DNA of 64,000 bases from Magnetovibrio sp. (GCA_002690705.1 NZFO01000004.1:135932-199931), one strand, 5' to 3'. Shown: positions 1-9,619, counted from the first letter of the stretch. The notes: generated by a model not told the origin, from the letters alone. Numbers and translations: made by a program.

Positions 1-1524
1 CCTAAAAAGGGCGGTACTTTGAACTATGTTGTGGGATCGAAAATTCCGTCCTACGATGGACATAAAGAAACGACTTTCGGCATGATCCACCCGATCCGGC
101 CGTTCTACTCAACGCTAATTCGTGTGAATCCGGACAACCCCTCGTCCCCGACAGACTTTGTGTGCGACGTCTGTGAAGGTGACGTTCCTAAGGGGGAAGA
201 AGGTGGTACGAAGTTTACCTTTAAAATTCGGAAAGACGTCAAGTTCCACGACGGGACACCGATGACAGCGCATGATGTCAAAGCGACGATGGATAAGATT
301 GTGTTTCCGCCAGAAGGTATACCGAGTGCTCGGAAAGCTTTCTTCCGCGCTGTCGGGTCGATTACGGCTGATAATGACTATCAGCTAACTTTTAAGCTGA
401 AATTCCCGACGGGTACATTTATTCCAGCTTTGGCGCTCCCGTTTAACTTCATTTATTCCAAGAAAGACTTAGATACTCACGGGTATACTTGGCATACGAA
501 AAATATTAATGGGACGGGTGCATTTAAATTTGTTCAGCACCAAAAAGGCTCATTCGTTGAAGGCGTCAGATACGATGATTATCATCATGCTGGCAAACCA
601 TACCTTGATGGCATAAAAGCTATTTCCGCACCGAAACTGGCAGTTCGCGTGAATGCCATTCGCGGTGATCGCGCCTCCATCGAATTCCGTGGTTTCCCAC
701 CAAAGCACCGGGACGACCTCGTCAAGGCGCTTGGGGACAAGATTACGGTCCAAGAAAGTGATTGGAACTGTGTCTTGCAGGCAACGCCTAACTTTAAGCG
801 TAAGCCGTATGGGGATGCGCGTGTGCGTCAGGCGTTGACCTATTCAATTGATCGTTGGGGTGGCTCTAAATATCTTAGTCGGATCGCTATTGTGAAGACT
901 GTTGGTGGGATTGTGTTCCCCAACCACCCATTCGCTGCTACGGAAAAAGAGCTGCTTCAACTTGCTGGCTATGGCAAGGATATGGCGGCTAACCGAGCCA
1001 AAGCTAAGGCACTATTAAAGGAAGCTGGCATTGGGAAATTGAAGATCGACTTTAACAACCGCGGGGTCGACCAACCATATAAGGTCGTTGGCACGTGGTT
1101 AATTGACCAGTGGCGTCAAGCCGGGATGGATGCAAAACAGCGAGTGCAACCTTCACCACCTTTTTACGCAACACTGCGTAAGAAAAAAGACTTTGATGTC
1201 TCCATTGATTTCAACTGTCAATCGGTCATTAACCCAATAGCGGATATAACGAAATTTCTTACGTCGGCTGGCAACAACTACAGTCAAGGCGGCGATGAGA
1301 AAGCTGACGCGCTTTACGCACAATTGGAAAAAGAAGCGGATGCAGGTAAACAGCGTGCGCTTATTCGTGAGTACGAGAAGCGGGTCATTAGTGATAACCC
1401 GGTTTCTCTGGTTACGCTCTGGTGGTATAAGATTAATCCACACCGTTCATACGTGAAGGGTTGGAAAATCGCACCGAGCCATTACTTAAACCAGCACCTT
1501 GATAACATTTGGTTGGAAAAGTAA
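1..1524 (+). CDS. ABC transporter substrate-binding protein, family 5 (5' partial)
   Basis: Periplasmic solute-binding protein of the Dpp/Opp (SBP_bac_5) family, which captures peptides or other small solutes for an ABC importer. The open frame runs from base 1 (reading PKKGGTLNY...), so the true start and signal peptide lie upstream of the window; a TTG at base 19 is internal. About 507 residues are visible. Family hallmarks are the early block FKIRKDVKFHDGTPMTAHDV (frame from 220) and the conserved ARVRQALTYSIDR stretch (frame from 817). Two permease genes follow on the same strand, which supports an importer operon. The ligand cannot be read from sequence: the family covers peptides, nickel, glutathione and opines. 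Identity of the family is very secure; substrate is unknown. Confidence 0.93.
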   Translation, partial: PKKGGTLNYVVGSKIPSYDGHKETTFGMIHPIRPFYSTLIRVNPDNPSSPTDFVCDVCEGDVPKGEEGGTKFTFKIRKDVKFHDGTPMTAHDVKATMDKIVFPPEGIPSARKAFFRAVGSITADNDYQLTFKLKFPTGTFIPALALPFNFIYSKKDLDTHGYTWHTKNINGTGAFKFVQHQKGSFVEGVRYDDYHHAGKPYLDGIKAISAPKLAVRVNAIRGDRASIEFRGFPPKHRDDLVKALGDKITVQESDWNCVLQATPNFKRKPYGDARVRQALTYSIDRWGGSKYLSRIAIVKTVGGIVFPNHPFAATEKELLQLAGYGKDMAANRAKAKALLKEAGIGKLKIDFNNRGVDQPYKVVGTWLIDQWRQAGMDAKQRVQPSPPFYATLRKKKDFDVSIDFNCQSVINPIADITKFLTSAGNNYSQGGDEKADALYAQLEKEADAGKQRALIREYEKRVISDNPVSLVTLWWYKINPHRSYVKGWKIAPSHYLNQHLDNIWLEK

Positions 1525-1552
1525 TAAAACGTTAAAATAAAGAGTAAGAGGA

Positions 1553-1587
1553 GCGGCCCTTCCCCTGCGATGCTTGGGAAGGGCCGC
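1553..1587 (+). terminator. Strong hairpin between binding-protein and permease genes
   Basis: A perfect 12-bp inverted repeat GCGGCCCTTCCC (1553-1564) / GGGAAGGGCCGC (1576-1587) encloses an 11-nt loop. It begins 28 bases after the stop of the binding-protein gene and ends 35 bases before the first permease. No U-tract follows, so a full intrinsic terminator is doubtful. Such hairpins in binding-protein operons commonly protect the upstream mRNA from 3' exonucleases or cause partial termination, giving more binding protein than permease. That role is inferred here. Confidence 0.7.
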
Positions 1588-1622
1588 AATCTCCAACCGC
1601 CACTACCGCTGGTGACAAATAG

Positions 1623-2594
1623 ATGTCAAAATATATACTCAAGCGTTTTCTAATGATGATCCCGACGCTAATCGGGGCAGCAATTTTTGTTTTCTTTCTG
1701 TTGCGCCTCGTGCCCGGAGACGTCTGTGAACTCAGACTTGCGGGAACTGGATTGTACGCTGACCCAGCTGAAATTCTTCTCTGTCAAAAGAACTTAGGGT
1801 TAGATCAACCCTTGCTCGTACAATTTTTGGATTTTCTTTGGGGGTATGTTATTTTTGATTTGGGCGACTCGATGTGGACCGGTTTTCCTGTCGTTCATGA
1901 AATTGCTATTCGCTTTGAATTATCGCTGCAAGTTGCCATTATGGCTACTGCTGTGGCTGTAATGATTGCCATTCCTCTAGGGGTGATTTCTGCGGTAAAG
2001 CAAGATACTTGGATTGACTATGTAGTACGTGCCTTCTCTATTGCGGGCATAGCCATGCCATCGTTCTGGCTTGGAATTTTGATAATTTTAGGTCTGCTAA
2101 TCATTACCCAAAAAGTTACCGGGGTGCCATGGATGCCGCCTATTGATTATGTGCCGATATGGGAAGACCCAATGCGAAACCTTTCTCAACTCCTCTGGCC
2201 CGCCGTAGCTACCGGATACCGATATTCAGCAGTTGCGACGCGGATGACTCGATCAGCTTTGCTAGAAGTGTTGCGTGAGGATTATGTCCGGACAGCCCGC
2301 GCAAAGGGATTGGTAGAAAAGATCATTATTAATCGTCACGCGTTGAAAAATGCGCTCTTACCAGTCGTGACGATTATTGCGATCGAATTTGCTTTTCTTA
2401 TGGGTGGTTTAGTTGTTACGGAACAGGTGTTCAATTTAAATGGCCTGGGAAAATTGTTTGTCGAATCAGTAGGTAACCAAGACTTCAATATGACCCAACA
2501 GCTGGTTATGTTGGTTGTCGTTATCTTTGTCTTCACTAATCTATTCGTTGATGTTCTCTATGCGTGGCTCGATCCACGCATTCGGTACAGCTAG
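1623..2594 (+). CDS. ABC transporter permease, DppB type
   Basis: First transmembrane subunit of the Dpp/Opp-type importer in the inner membrane. The 323-residue protein starts MSKYILKRFLMMIPTL, with a first membrane helix at about residues 10-30, the periplasmic PGD motif at 31-33 and further helices near 100-122, 140-162, 245-265 and 294-312. The cytoplasmic EAA loop that contacts the ATPase is at about 211-230 (SALLEVLREDYVRTARAKGL). The C-terminal DPRIRY is typical of DppB. GGTGA at 1611-1615 serves as a ribosome-binding site seven bases before the ATG. The next permease follows 8 bases after its stop. No cognate ATPase of DppD/DppF type lies in this window. Confidence 0.93.
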   Translation: MSKYILKRFLMMIPTLIGAAIFVFFLLRLVPGDVCELRLAGTGLYADPAEILLCQKNLGLDQPLLVQFLDFLWGYVIFDLGDSMWTGFPVVHEIAIRFELSLQVAIMATAVAVMIAIPLGVISAVKQDTWIDYVVRAFSIAGIAMPSFWLGILIILGLLIITQKVTGVPWMPPIDYVPIWEDPMRNLSQLLWPAVATGYRYSAVATRMTRSALLEVLREDYVRTARAKGLVEKIIINRHALKNALLPVVTIIAIEFAFLMGGLVVTEQVFNLNGLGKLFVESVGNQDFNMTQQLVMLVVVIFVFTNLFVDVLYAWLDPRIRYS

Positions 2595-2602
2595 GAGGGG
2601 CT

Positions 2603-3505
2603 ATGACTGCGACGAGCAAAATCCAAGTTGAATCCGATTTTGAGGAACTCGAAAAAAAGAAACATTGGTTCCGCGTCTCCCTAAATATGTGCCGTAAGCA
2701 GCCTTTAGGCGTAGCCGGAGGTATCGTGGTATTGCTCATGATAATAATGGCGGTTTTCGCAGAATTCCTCGCATTTTATGATCCTGAAGTGAATTCACTA
2801 GAGCATATGCTTCTGCCGCCCGATGAAAAATATTGGCTTGGAACAGATCAGTTTGGGCGAGATTTGTTAACGCGAATTATTTACGGTGCGCGAACGGCCT
2901 TATTTGTTGGGTTTACCTGCGCAATTTTGGGTGCGGGCTTCGGTTTAGTTCTCGGCGTGGCTAGTGCTTATTTCGGAGGTTGGTTCGATTTGGTGGTGCA
3001 GCGTATTGTCGATGTGGTCATGGCGTTTCCCTTAATTATTTTGGCCTTGGCTGTTGTAGCGACGCTTGGTCCCGGCACCGAAAACGTGATTTTGGCAATT
3101 ACCATACCTTTCATTCCGCAATGTGCGCGGGTAGTGCGCTCAAACGCCTTGGCTATTCGGGAAATACCATATGTGGATGCAGCACGCGCATTAGGCTATT
3201 CCGACTCGCGCATTATCCTGCGTCACATGGTGCCGAATGTAATGGCCCCGTTTTTGATCATGCTGACATCATTTCTTGGGCAAGCTATTTTACTTGAAGC
3301 GTCATTGAGCTTTCTTGGAATGGGTGTTCAGGAACCAACTCCAGCATGGGGGTTAATGCTTCAAGGTGGAGCTGAGGAATTTGCGGAGAGCGCTCCATGG
3401 GTTGCTATTTGGCCGGGTGTAGCAATTTCATTAGCAGTATTTGGGTTCAATCTTTTTGGCGACTCGGTTCGCGACACGCTCGACCCCAAATTGCGCTCTC
3501 GCTAA
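2603..3505 (+). CDS. ABC transporter permease, DppC type
   Basis: Second transmembrane subunit of the same importer; 300 residues. The start is ATG 2603, eight bases after the dppB-like stop and behind a strong AGGAGGGG (2593-2600); an earlier in-frame start at 2564 would overlap the upstream gene and has no such site. The protein shows the DppC hallmarks: N-terminal helix about 33-57, the block GTDQFGRDLLTRIIYGART at 80-98, an EAA-like loop at about 183-200 (ending AARALGYS), and the C-terminal LFGDSVRDTLDPKLR. It should pair with the 1623-2594 product to form the membrane channel. The DppD/DppF ATPases may lie upstream of the window or elsewhere in the genome. Confidence 0.93.
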   Translation: MTATSKIQVESDFEELEKKKHWFRVSLNMCRKQPLGVAGGIVVLLMIIMAVFAEFLAFYDPEVNSLEHMLLPPDEKYWLGTDQFGRDLLTRIIYGARTALFVGFTCAILGAGFGLVLGVASAYFGGWFDLVVQRIVDVVMAFPLIILALAVVATLGPGTENVILAITIPFIPQCARVVRSNALAIREIPYVDAARALGYSDSRIILRHMVPNVMAPFLIMLTSFLGQAILLEASLSFLGMGVQEPTPAWGLMLQGGAEEFAESAPWVAIWPGVAISLAVFGFNLFGDSVRDTLDPKLRSR

Positions 3506-3583
3506 ACCCTTTGCCGTTAGTGGCGCTTGCTTGTTTAATTGTGGGTCACTTTTGGTTAAGGTTTGAGTTGGGCAGCTTTTAAA

Positions 3584-6500
3584 ATGTATTTCGATTGGCG
3601 GCTTTGGGCCTTTACGGAGGGAGAGCGCGGACGAATATTTGGCACCGCAGGCTTAGGGCTAGTAGGAGCTGGCGTTGGTATCTTGAGATTGGCCTTATTA
3701 GGGTGGTTGCTTGCAGCCGTATTCTCGGGGGCGCGTTTAATCGATCTCATCACGCCAATTGCCGTGGTTGCGCTGACCATGGTTGCTCGGGGGATGCTAG
3801 AGCACTCGCGAACGATGGCGGCCCATGAAACGGCGGCGAGGATCCAGCAGCGTTTGCGCCGCCGGATTTTCAATAAAATTATGGAACTGGGACCGCAGCA
3901 TTTTGGTCAACGCCGGACAGGAGATATTCTTGTTTCTATTGTTGACGGTGTCGAGCAACTTGAAACGTACTTTGGCCAATATCTACCGCAAGTTTTAGTA
4001 GCTTCGGTTACACCGTTTCTGATCGCCGCTTTTGCGTTGTTTCTGGATGTATATGTGGCCGGGGTTCTTTTGGCAGCGGCTTTAATAACCTTAATTGCTC
4101 CGATGGCGTTCCACAATCTGGATAAAAAAGGTAGTCTTGCGCGCTCCAAAGCCTACAAAGCTTTTGCGGCTGATTTCCTTGACTCATTGCAAGGATTGGC
4201 GACCCTCAAGGCGTTTGGCCAATCTGGAGCCAGACTTCAACTTTTATCAGATCGCGCGCATGCCTTGTTTCGCTCGACGATGTGGGTACTGGCTACAAAC
4301 GCCTCGGCTCGAGGTGTCACGGACACCGGGATTGCAATTGGCGCCGCCCTTGCTCTCGGTGTCGGAGCATGGCGAGTTGAAATGGGTGATGCCAGTTTAC
4401 AAGCGCTTCTGATGATTTTGATGATGGGCACGGAAGCATTCCGGCCCCTGCGTGATTTACGCGCGCTTTTACATAACGGCATGGTCGGCCAATCGGCAGC
4501 AATGGCGATATTTGAAATTCTTGATCAGGAATCGCAGATTTATGCACCGCGAAAAGTTGGTGTCCCAATGGTGGGGTCGAGTCTAAGGTTCGAGAATGTT
4601 GTGTTTCAATATCCCGGCTCTGAACAACGCGCACATAACGGTATCACCTTTAATGTCGCTGAGGGCGAGCGGATTGGTGTAGTGGGAGGTAGTGGTTCAG
4701 GGAAGACGACGCTTTTAAAACTATTGCTGCGGCTCCACAACCCTGAAAAGGGTGCCATCACCATCGGAGGTCAGGATATCTGCCAACTGGATCTCGAAAC
4801 AGTGCGTTCTCAATTTGCGGTGGTCAGTCAAGACACCTACTTATTTCACGGCTCCGTTGCAGATAATCTTAAGTTTGGCATGGGGAGTGCGACGTTAAGT
4901 GAGATGCGGCGCGCTGCGAGAGCAGCCAATGCTGACAAGTTTATTTTAGCTTTACCGCATGGTTACGACACGATCATTGGGGAGCGAGGAGTAAAGCTCT
5001 CAGGTGGACAGCGTCAGCGCATTGCCATCGCGCGAGCCCTTCTTCGCGACGCGCCTATCTTAGTTCTCGACGAGGCATTGTCTGCAGTCGATGCAGAAAA
5101 TGAGACGGTAATTCAAAACGCTTTAAATAGGTTGATGGAGGGTCGAACTACTCTAATTTTTGCGCATCGTCTGTCCAGTGTAATCGATTGTGATCGTATT
5201 TTGGTCATACAAACTGGGCAAATTGTAGATAGCGGAAAACATCATGAATTAATAGCAAAGGTTGGGCCCTATAAGGATCTCATGGGGGCGCAAGCCGTTG
5301 ATGGTCGCCAAGCCTATGATTCAAATGAGGACGCAACGCTCAGTTCGGACCATGCCTTAGGCGCCACAGCCTGTGGCGCCTCTGATCGTCAACAATTGGC
5401 AATAAGTTCGGAGGAGACTTTGCAACCGAGCACTCTTACGTGGCGGGAAGTTCTCACAAAATTAATACACGAAGTAAAGCCGTGGCGCGAAAAGTTAACG
5501 TTAACTCTTCTCTGCAGTGTGACTAGAGTTTTCTCATTTATCGGGATAGGGGTGACAGGAGCTTTAGCTGTAGCAGCCATTAAAAGTGGTAATCCCTATA
5601 TGCCGTACCTTTATGGGTTGGCAATCCTTGCTCCAATTGCAGGAATATTTCATTGGCTGGAGTCATGGGTTGCGCACGATATGGCTTTTCGCATGCTTAC
5701 CCAAATGCGGATTGAACTTTTTCGTAAGATTGAGGCTCTCGCGCCGGCGTTTTTGGTTCATCGTCGTTCGGGAGACTTGGTAGCTCTCGCGACGCAGGAT
5801 GTCGAACTGGTTGAATATTTTTTTGCGCATACGTTAGCTCCTGCTTTTGTTGCGATATTGGTTCCGGCGACTGTATTAGCGGTGTTGAATTCGTTTCACT
5901 TAGTATTAGCTCTGGCGCTAATTCCGTTTCTTGCTTTCGTCGCGTTGAGCCCATTTTTTCTTCGGAGGCGTGTGGATCGGCTAGCGGCACGAACGCGTGC
6001 AGCACTTGGTGAATTGAACGCTCATGCCGTTGATACCGTGCAGGGTGTGGCAGAAATTGTTGCGTTTCAACAAGAGCTTTCTCGCTCTATAGAATTTGAT
6101 GAGAAAGTTAGCGTATATTTAAAAATTCGTGTGCCTTTTTTTCGTGATCTCAGCTGGCAGCATGCTGCTCTTGATGTCGCGACTGGCCTAGGGGGTCTCA
6201 GCATTGTGTTGACGGGTGCTTGGTTAAGTCACGCTGGAACTATCACCCCACATGCTTTGCCAATGCTGACGATTTTAGCCATGGCCGCTTTCCTGCCGGT
6301 ATCGGAGATAGCTCATGTTGGGCGCCAGTTGGCAGATACGATGGGTGCTGTGCAGCGGCTGCATGTTATCGATCGGGAGCCAATTACAATCGCTGATGGC
6401 CCGGGTGTAAATATTTGTGGATCCAGCACAAAGGGTTTGAAATTAAGGAACGTAAATTTTTGTTATGCGGGGCGTGAGGAAAAGGCAGTCAAAACTGTCA

Positions 6501-7171
6501 ATTTGGAAATACCCTCAGGTACTACCATGGCATTGGTTGGCCCATCAGGCGCTGGGAAAACAACGTTGGCAAGCTTACTACTTCGCTTTTGGGACTCTGA
6601 GTCCGGTCAAATTCTACTCGATGGTCATGATTTGAAAGATTATGGGTTGGATGAATTACGAGAACGTTTTGCCTTAGTCGCGCAGGACACATATCTTTTT
6701 AATACGACTCTTCGTGCCAACATCATGTTGGCTCGCCCAAGCGCGACGACGGATGAACTGGATCGAGCAGTTACTTATGCTGCGCTAGATGACTTTGTTA
6801 TGGCGTCGCCAGAGGGCCTCGAAACCCAAGTGGGGGAGAGAGGGTTCAGTCTATCCGGGGGGCAGCGTCAACGGGTTGCGATCGCTCGTGCTTTTTTAAA
6901 GGATGCGCCCATCCTTATTTTGGATGAGGCCACATCGCATTTAGATGCTATAAGCGAGAGCACCGTTCGCGGTGCTCTTAAACGATTGATGACTAACCGT
7001 ACTACCATCATCATAGCACATCGCTTGTCAACGGTGCGGAATGCGGACGTCATTGTCGTGATGGAAAGCGGGCAGATTGTGGAAAAAGGTACGCATAATG
7101 AGTTACTAAATAATGGCGGTCTTTACACTCGTTTGGTACAGCGCCAGTTGGCGGGAATGAACTCAGGGTAG
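3584..7171 (+). CDS. Fused double ABC exporter (TMD-NBD-TMD-NBD)
   Basis: A single polypeptide of about 1195 residues carrying two complete ABC exporter half-transporters. The first half has a six-helix domain (about 20-310), Walker A GGSGSGKTT near residue 367, LSGGQRQRIAIARALL and Walker B ILVLDEA near 491. The second has helices about 620-900, Walker A GPSGAGKTT near 984, LSGGQRQRVAIARAFL and Walker B ILILDEA near 1109. Both nucleotide sites keep the catalytic Glu. Start is uncertain: ATG 3584 (MYFDWRLWAF) fits family N-termini, but TTG 3563 is possible and neither has a clear ribosome-binding site. The architecture resembles CydDC fused into one chain, but the substrate is not identifiable. 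It sits 78 bases after the importer permease and four bases before the M81 gene, suggesting co-transcription. It is an exporter-type protein, so it is not the missing importer ATPase. Confidence 0.85.
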   Translation: MYFDWRLWAFTEGERGRIFGTAGLGLVGAGVGILRLALLGWLLAAVFSGARLIDLITPIAVVALTMVARGMLEHSRTMAAHETAARIQQRLRRRIFNKIMELGPQHFGQRRTGDILVSIVDGVEQLETYFGQYLPQVLVASVTPFLIAAFALFLDVYVAGVLLAAALITLIAPMAFHNLDKKGSLARSKAYKAFAADFLDSLQGLATLKAFGQSGARLQLLSDRAHALFRSTMWVLATNASARGVTDTGIAIGAALALGVGAWRVEMGDASLQALLMILMMGTEAFRPLRDLRALLHNGMVGQSAAMAIFEILDQESQIYAPRKVGVPMVGSSLRFENVVFQYPGSEQRAHNGITFNVAEGERIGVVGGSGSGKTTLLKLLLRLHNPEKGAITIGGQDICQLDLETVRSQFAVVSQDTYLFHGSVADNLKFGMGSATLSEMRRAARAANADKFILALPHGYDTIIGERGVKLSGGQRQRIAIARALLRDAPILVLDEALSAVDAENETVIQNALNRLMEGRTTLIFAHRLSSVIDCDRILVIQTGQIVDSGKHHELIAKVGPYKDLMGAQAVDGRQAYDSNEDATLSSDHALGATACGASDRQQLAISSEETLQPSTLTWREVLTKLIHEVKPWREKLTLTLLCSVTRVFSFIGIGVTGALAVAAIKSGNPYMPYLYGLAILAPIAGIFHWLESWVAHDMAFRMLTQMRIELFRKIEALAPAFLVHRRSGDLVALATQDVELVEYFFAHTLAPAFVAILVPATVLAVLNSFHLVLALALIPFLAFVALSPFFLRRRVDRLAARTRAALGELNAHAVDTVQGVAEIVAFQQELSRSIEFDEKVSVYLKIRVPFFRDLSWQHAALDVATGLGGLSIVLTGAWLSHAGTITPHALPMLTILAMAAFLPVSEIAHVGRQLADTMGAVQRLHVIDREPITIADGPGVNICGSSTKGLKLRNVNFCYAGREEKAVKTVNLEIPSGTTMALVGPSGAGKTTLASLLLRFWDSESGQILLDGHDLKDYGLDELRERFALVAQDTYLFNTTLRANIMLARPSATTDELDRAVTYAALDDFVMASPEGLETQVGERGFSLSGGQRQRVAIARAFLKDAPILILDEATSHLDAISESTVRGALKRLMTNRTTIIIAHRLSTVRNADVIVVMESGQIVEKGTHNELLNNGGLYTRLVQRQLAGMNSG

Positions 7172-7174
7172 AGA

Positions 7175-8707
7175 ATGACTATGATAAAACGGGTTGCCAT
7201 TATGGGTATGCATCTTGAAAGTAACAGTTTTGCGCCACCTTCAGATGAGTCAGCTTTCCGGACACTCTGTTATATGTCGGGTACGGATATTACCCGTGAC
7301 ATTCAGCAAGAAAATCCGAGATTACCCGCTGAGATTCCAGCTTTCTGTAAAAAAATGAGCAATATGTTTGAAGATTGGGAGGCTGTGCCCATTGTGGTTA
7401 CTGCGGCGGAGCCGGGTGGCCCTGTGGACGAAATATTTTTTCAGAGAACTAAAGCGGAAATGGAAAAACGTCTCCAAGATGCCGGTGAATTGGACGGTGT
7501 CTTTTGCTCCCTGCATGGAGCTATGACGTCGACGGACCATGATGATCCAGACGGTGAATTACTTGCGATGGTACGTAAGGTTGTTGGCACAAACGTCCCT
7601 GTCATCGCTACCCTTGACCTTCACGCAAATATCTCGGAACGCATGGTCGACATGGCAGACGTGTTGATTGCTTATCTTACCAACCCTCACGTAGACCAGG
7701 AAGAGCGAGCAGAGGAGGCGGCTGAGCTGATGGGAGAAATGTGGGATGGAATGATACCCAAAACGGCATTTATTCGACTACCTTTGGTTTCCCCGTCTGT
7801 GGTGCTTCTGACATCTCACGGTCCTTATGCTGATCTAATTCAATACGGGATAGAAAAAAAATCTGATGTAATCGCTAACATTTCCATTGTCGCTGGCTTC
7901 GTTTACTCCAATACCCCCATGAATGGTATGGCCGTCATTGTAACTTCAAGAAATGATGTGAGTACTGCACAAGCCTTGTGCACTGATATCGCTGAACGCG
8001 GTTGGAATGATCGGTTTCGCTTTAAAAAGACGCTTGCTCGTCTTGATGAAGCTGTTGCTATGATGAAGGCCAATGGGGTGGACCCCTCCCGGCCGGCTCA
8101 AATATTCGCTGACGTTGCTGACAATCCCGGGGGTGGTGGCAGGGGAAACACAACATACCTTTTACGGGCTATTATCGAAGCAGGGGTTCGAGGTTGTCTA
8201 TTTGGTATATTCAACGACCCAGCGCTGGTTCGAGCAGCCATAGCTTCAGGGGAAGGGAGTACTTTCAGGGCGGCATTTAATACGGAAACGGAAAGTCAAT
8301 TCTCACACGCTCTCAGGGTGGGGGCTAAAGTAATAAAACTGCATGACGGCGAGTGTGTTGGCCGGTTAGGGATATGGGCGGGACGTCGTTTGAGTCTTGG
8401 CAAGTCAGTTCTATTGCAGATTGGTGGCGTTACTCTGGTTGTGGTAAGCAACCGTAAGCAATGTGCGGATCCTATTCTATTTGAGATGTTTGGGCTTGAT
8501 GTGGGGGAGGCGCGGAGCGTTGTGGTCAAGTCTCGCGGACATTTTCGCGCGGGATTTTCTCCATTCTTTGACTATGATCAAACTATCGAGGTTGATGTTC
8601 CCGGGTTGACTTCGCCCATATTAACAAATTTTGACTTTGACCGGCTACCTAGACCTATCTACGCGCTTGACGAAGAGACGGCTTGGTCCAAGCCACAATG
8701 GGATTAA
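7175..8707 (+). CDS. M81 family metallopeptidase (MlrC-like)
   Basis: Zinc-dependent hydrolase of the MlrC/M81 family, named after the microcystin-degradation enzyme that cleaves linear peptides. The 510-residue protein has the expected two-domain length. Candidate metal and active-site motifs are GMHLESNSF near residue 11, SLHGAM near 112, and DLHANI near 145; the C-terminal MlrC domain starts near 310 (QIFADVADNPGGGGRGNTTY). ATG 7175 lies four bases after the exporter gene, with AGGG just upstream; an in-frame ATG at 7181 is also possible. M81 genes often accompany Dpp-type importers, so hydrolysis of an imported amide or peptide is a reasonable guess. There is no signal peptide, so it should act in the cytoplasm. 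The actual substrate is unknown. Confidence 0.88.
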   Translation: MTMIKRVAIMGMHLESNSFAPPSDESAFRTLCYMSGTDITRDIQQENPRLPAEIPAFCKKMSNMFEDWEAVPIVVTAAEPGGPVDEIFFQRTKAEMEKRLQDAGELDGVFCSLHGAMTSTDHDDPDGELLAMVRKVVGTNVPVIATLDLHANISERMVDMADVLIAYLTNPHVDQEERAEEAAELMGEMWDGMIPKTAFIRLPLVSPSVVLLTSHGPYADLIQYGIEKKSDVIANISIVAGFVYSNTPMNGMAVIVTSRNDVSTAQALCTDIAERGWNDRFRFKKTLARLDEAVAMMKANGVDPSRPAQIFADVADNPGGGGRGNTTYLLRAIIEAGVRGCLFGIFNDPALVRAAIASGEGSTFRAAFNTETESQFSHALRVGAKVIKLHDGECVGRLGIWAGRRLSLGKSVLLQIGGVTLVVVSNRKQCADPILFEMFGLDVGEARSVVVKSRGHFRAGFSPFFDYDQTIEVDVPGLTSPILTNFDFDRLPRPIYALDEETAWSKPQWD

Positions 8708-8722
8708 ATTTTGGAGGTAGTA

Positions 8723-9619
8723 ATGTACAAAGGACCTTATCGAAGCTGGTTATTTGCGCCTGGAAATCATCCTCGCCGTGTCGAGAAGGCGTTGACGCTT
8801 GCAGCGGATGCGGTCATTCTGGACCTTGAAGATGCTGTTGCTATTGCACAAAAGGTAGCGACGAGAGAAGTTGTAGTCGCCGCTTTAAGTCAGCCGCGCA
8901 CTGGATTGGGTTATATTAGGATTAACGCGTACGACACTAATTATTGTTTTGATGATATCCAAGCAGTGGTTACAGCAAACCTTGATGGAATTGTTTTGCC
9001 GAAGCTAGAGACGCCTGATCAAATTAAAAGTGTCGATTGGATGGTAACCCATTTGGAGCGAGAACGGGGCTTGGTCGAGGGGGGTATTGATATAATGCCC
9101 ATTATTGAGACTGCCCTAGGTGTCACAAATGTGTGCGAAATTGCGGGGTCGGGTACACGTATCAAACGCCTCTCTTTTGGTGCCGGTGATTATACCAAAG
9201 ATATGGCCATGAATTGGACACGCCAAGAAGTAGAGTTAGCACATGCACGGGCTGAAATCGTTTTAGCGAGCCGGACTGCACGGCTTGAAGCTCCGATTGA
9301 TACTGTCTGGATACATATTAAGGAAACGAGTGGTTGTGAAGCGTCGGCCGAGTTGGTTCGAAATATGGGCTTTCAAGGAAAGCTGTGTATACACCCTGAT
9401 CAAGTTAACCCGGTCAATGCTGTATTTATGCCAAGTGTTGAAGATGTTGAATTTGCCAAAACTATTGTTTCTGCGTTCGAGGATGCCGAAGCACATGGCT
9501 TAGCATCTATCCAAGTCGAGGGATATTTCGTTGACTACCCAATCGTTGACCAAGCAAAGCAAACTTTGGCATTGCATTCAGCTATCCAAGCTAAGCCCAA
9601 ACCAAACCTTAATCACTAA
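8723..9619 (+). CDS. HpcH/HpaI aldolase / CitE-like CoA-ester lyase
   Basis: TIM-barrel lyase of the CitE family, whose members cleave or form malyl-CoA, citramalyl-CoA or related beta-hydroxyacyl-CoA esters. The protein has 298 residues. It shows the family N-terminus SWLFAPGNHPRRVEKAL (8-24), the metal-site block ILDLEDAV (32-39) and PKLETP near residue 93. The start is ATG 8723 behind GGAGG (8713-8717), not the in-frame TTG at 8711. It follows the M81 gene by 15 bases and ends the plus-strand run. CoA transferases and a MaoC hydratase elsewhere in the window would make a C5-dicarboxyl-CoA route possible, but the substrate is not resolved here. Confidence 0.87.
   Translation: MYKGPYRSWLFAPGNHPRRVEKALTLAADAVILDLEDAVAIAQKVATREVVVAALSQPRTGLGYIRINAYDTNYCFDDIQAVVTANLDGIVLPKLETPDQIKSVDWMVTHLERERGLVEGGIDIMPIIETALGVTNVCEIAGSGTRIKRLSFGAGDYTKDMAMNWTRQEVELAHARAEIVLASRTARLEAPIDTVWIHIKETSGCEASAELVRNMGFQGKLCIHPDQVNPVNAVFMPSVEDVEFAKTIVSAFEDAEAHGLASIQVEGYFVDYPIVDQAKQTLALHSAIQAKPKPNLNH

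Noticed and set aside
3584-7171. Exporter protein as the missing ATPase of the Dpp importer
   Set aside because: It has its own membrane domains in exporter order, and importer ATPases are separate soluble subunits.
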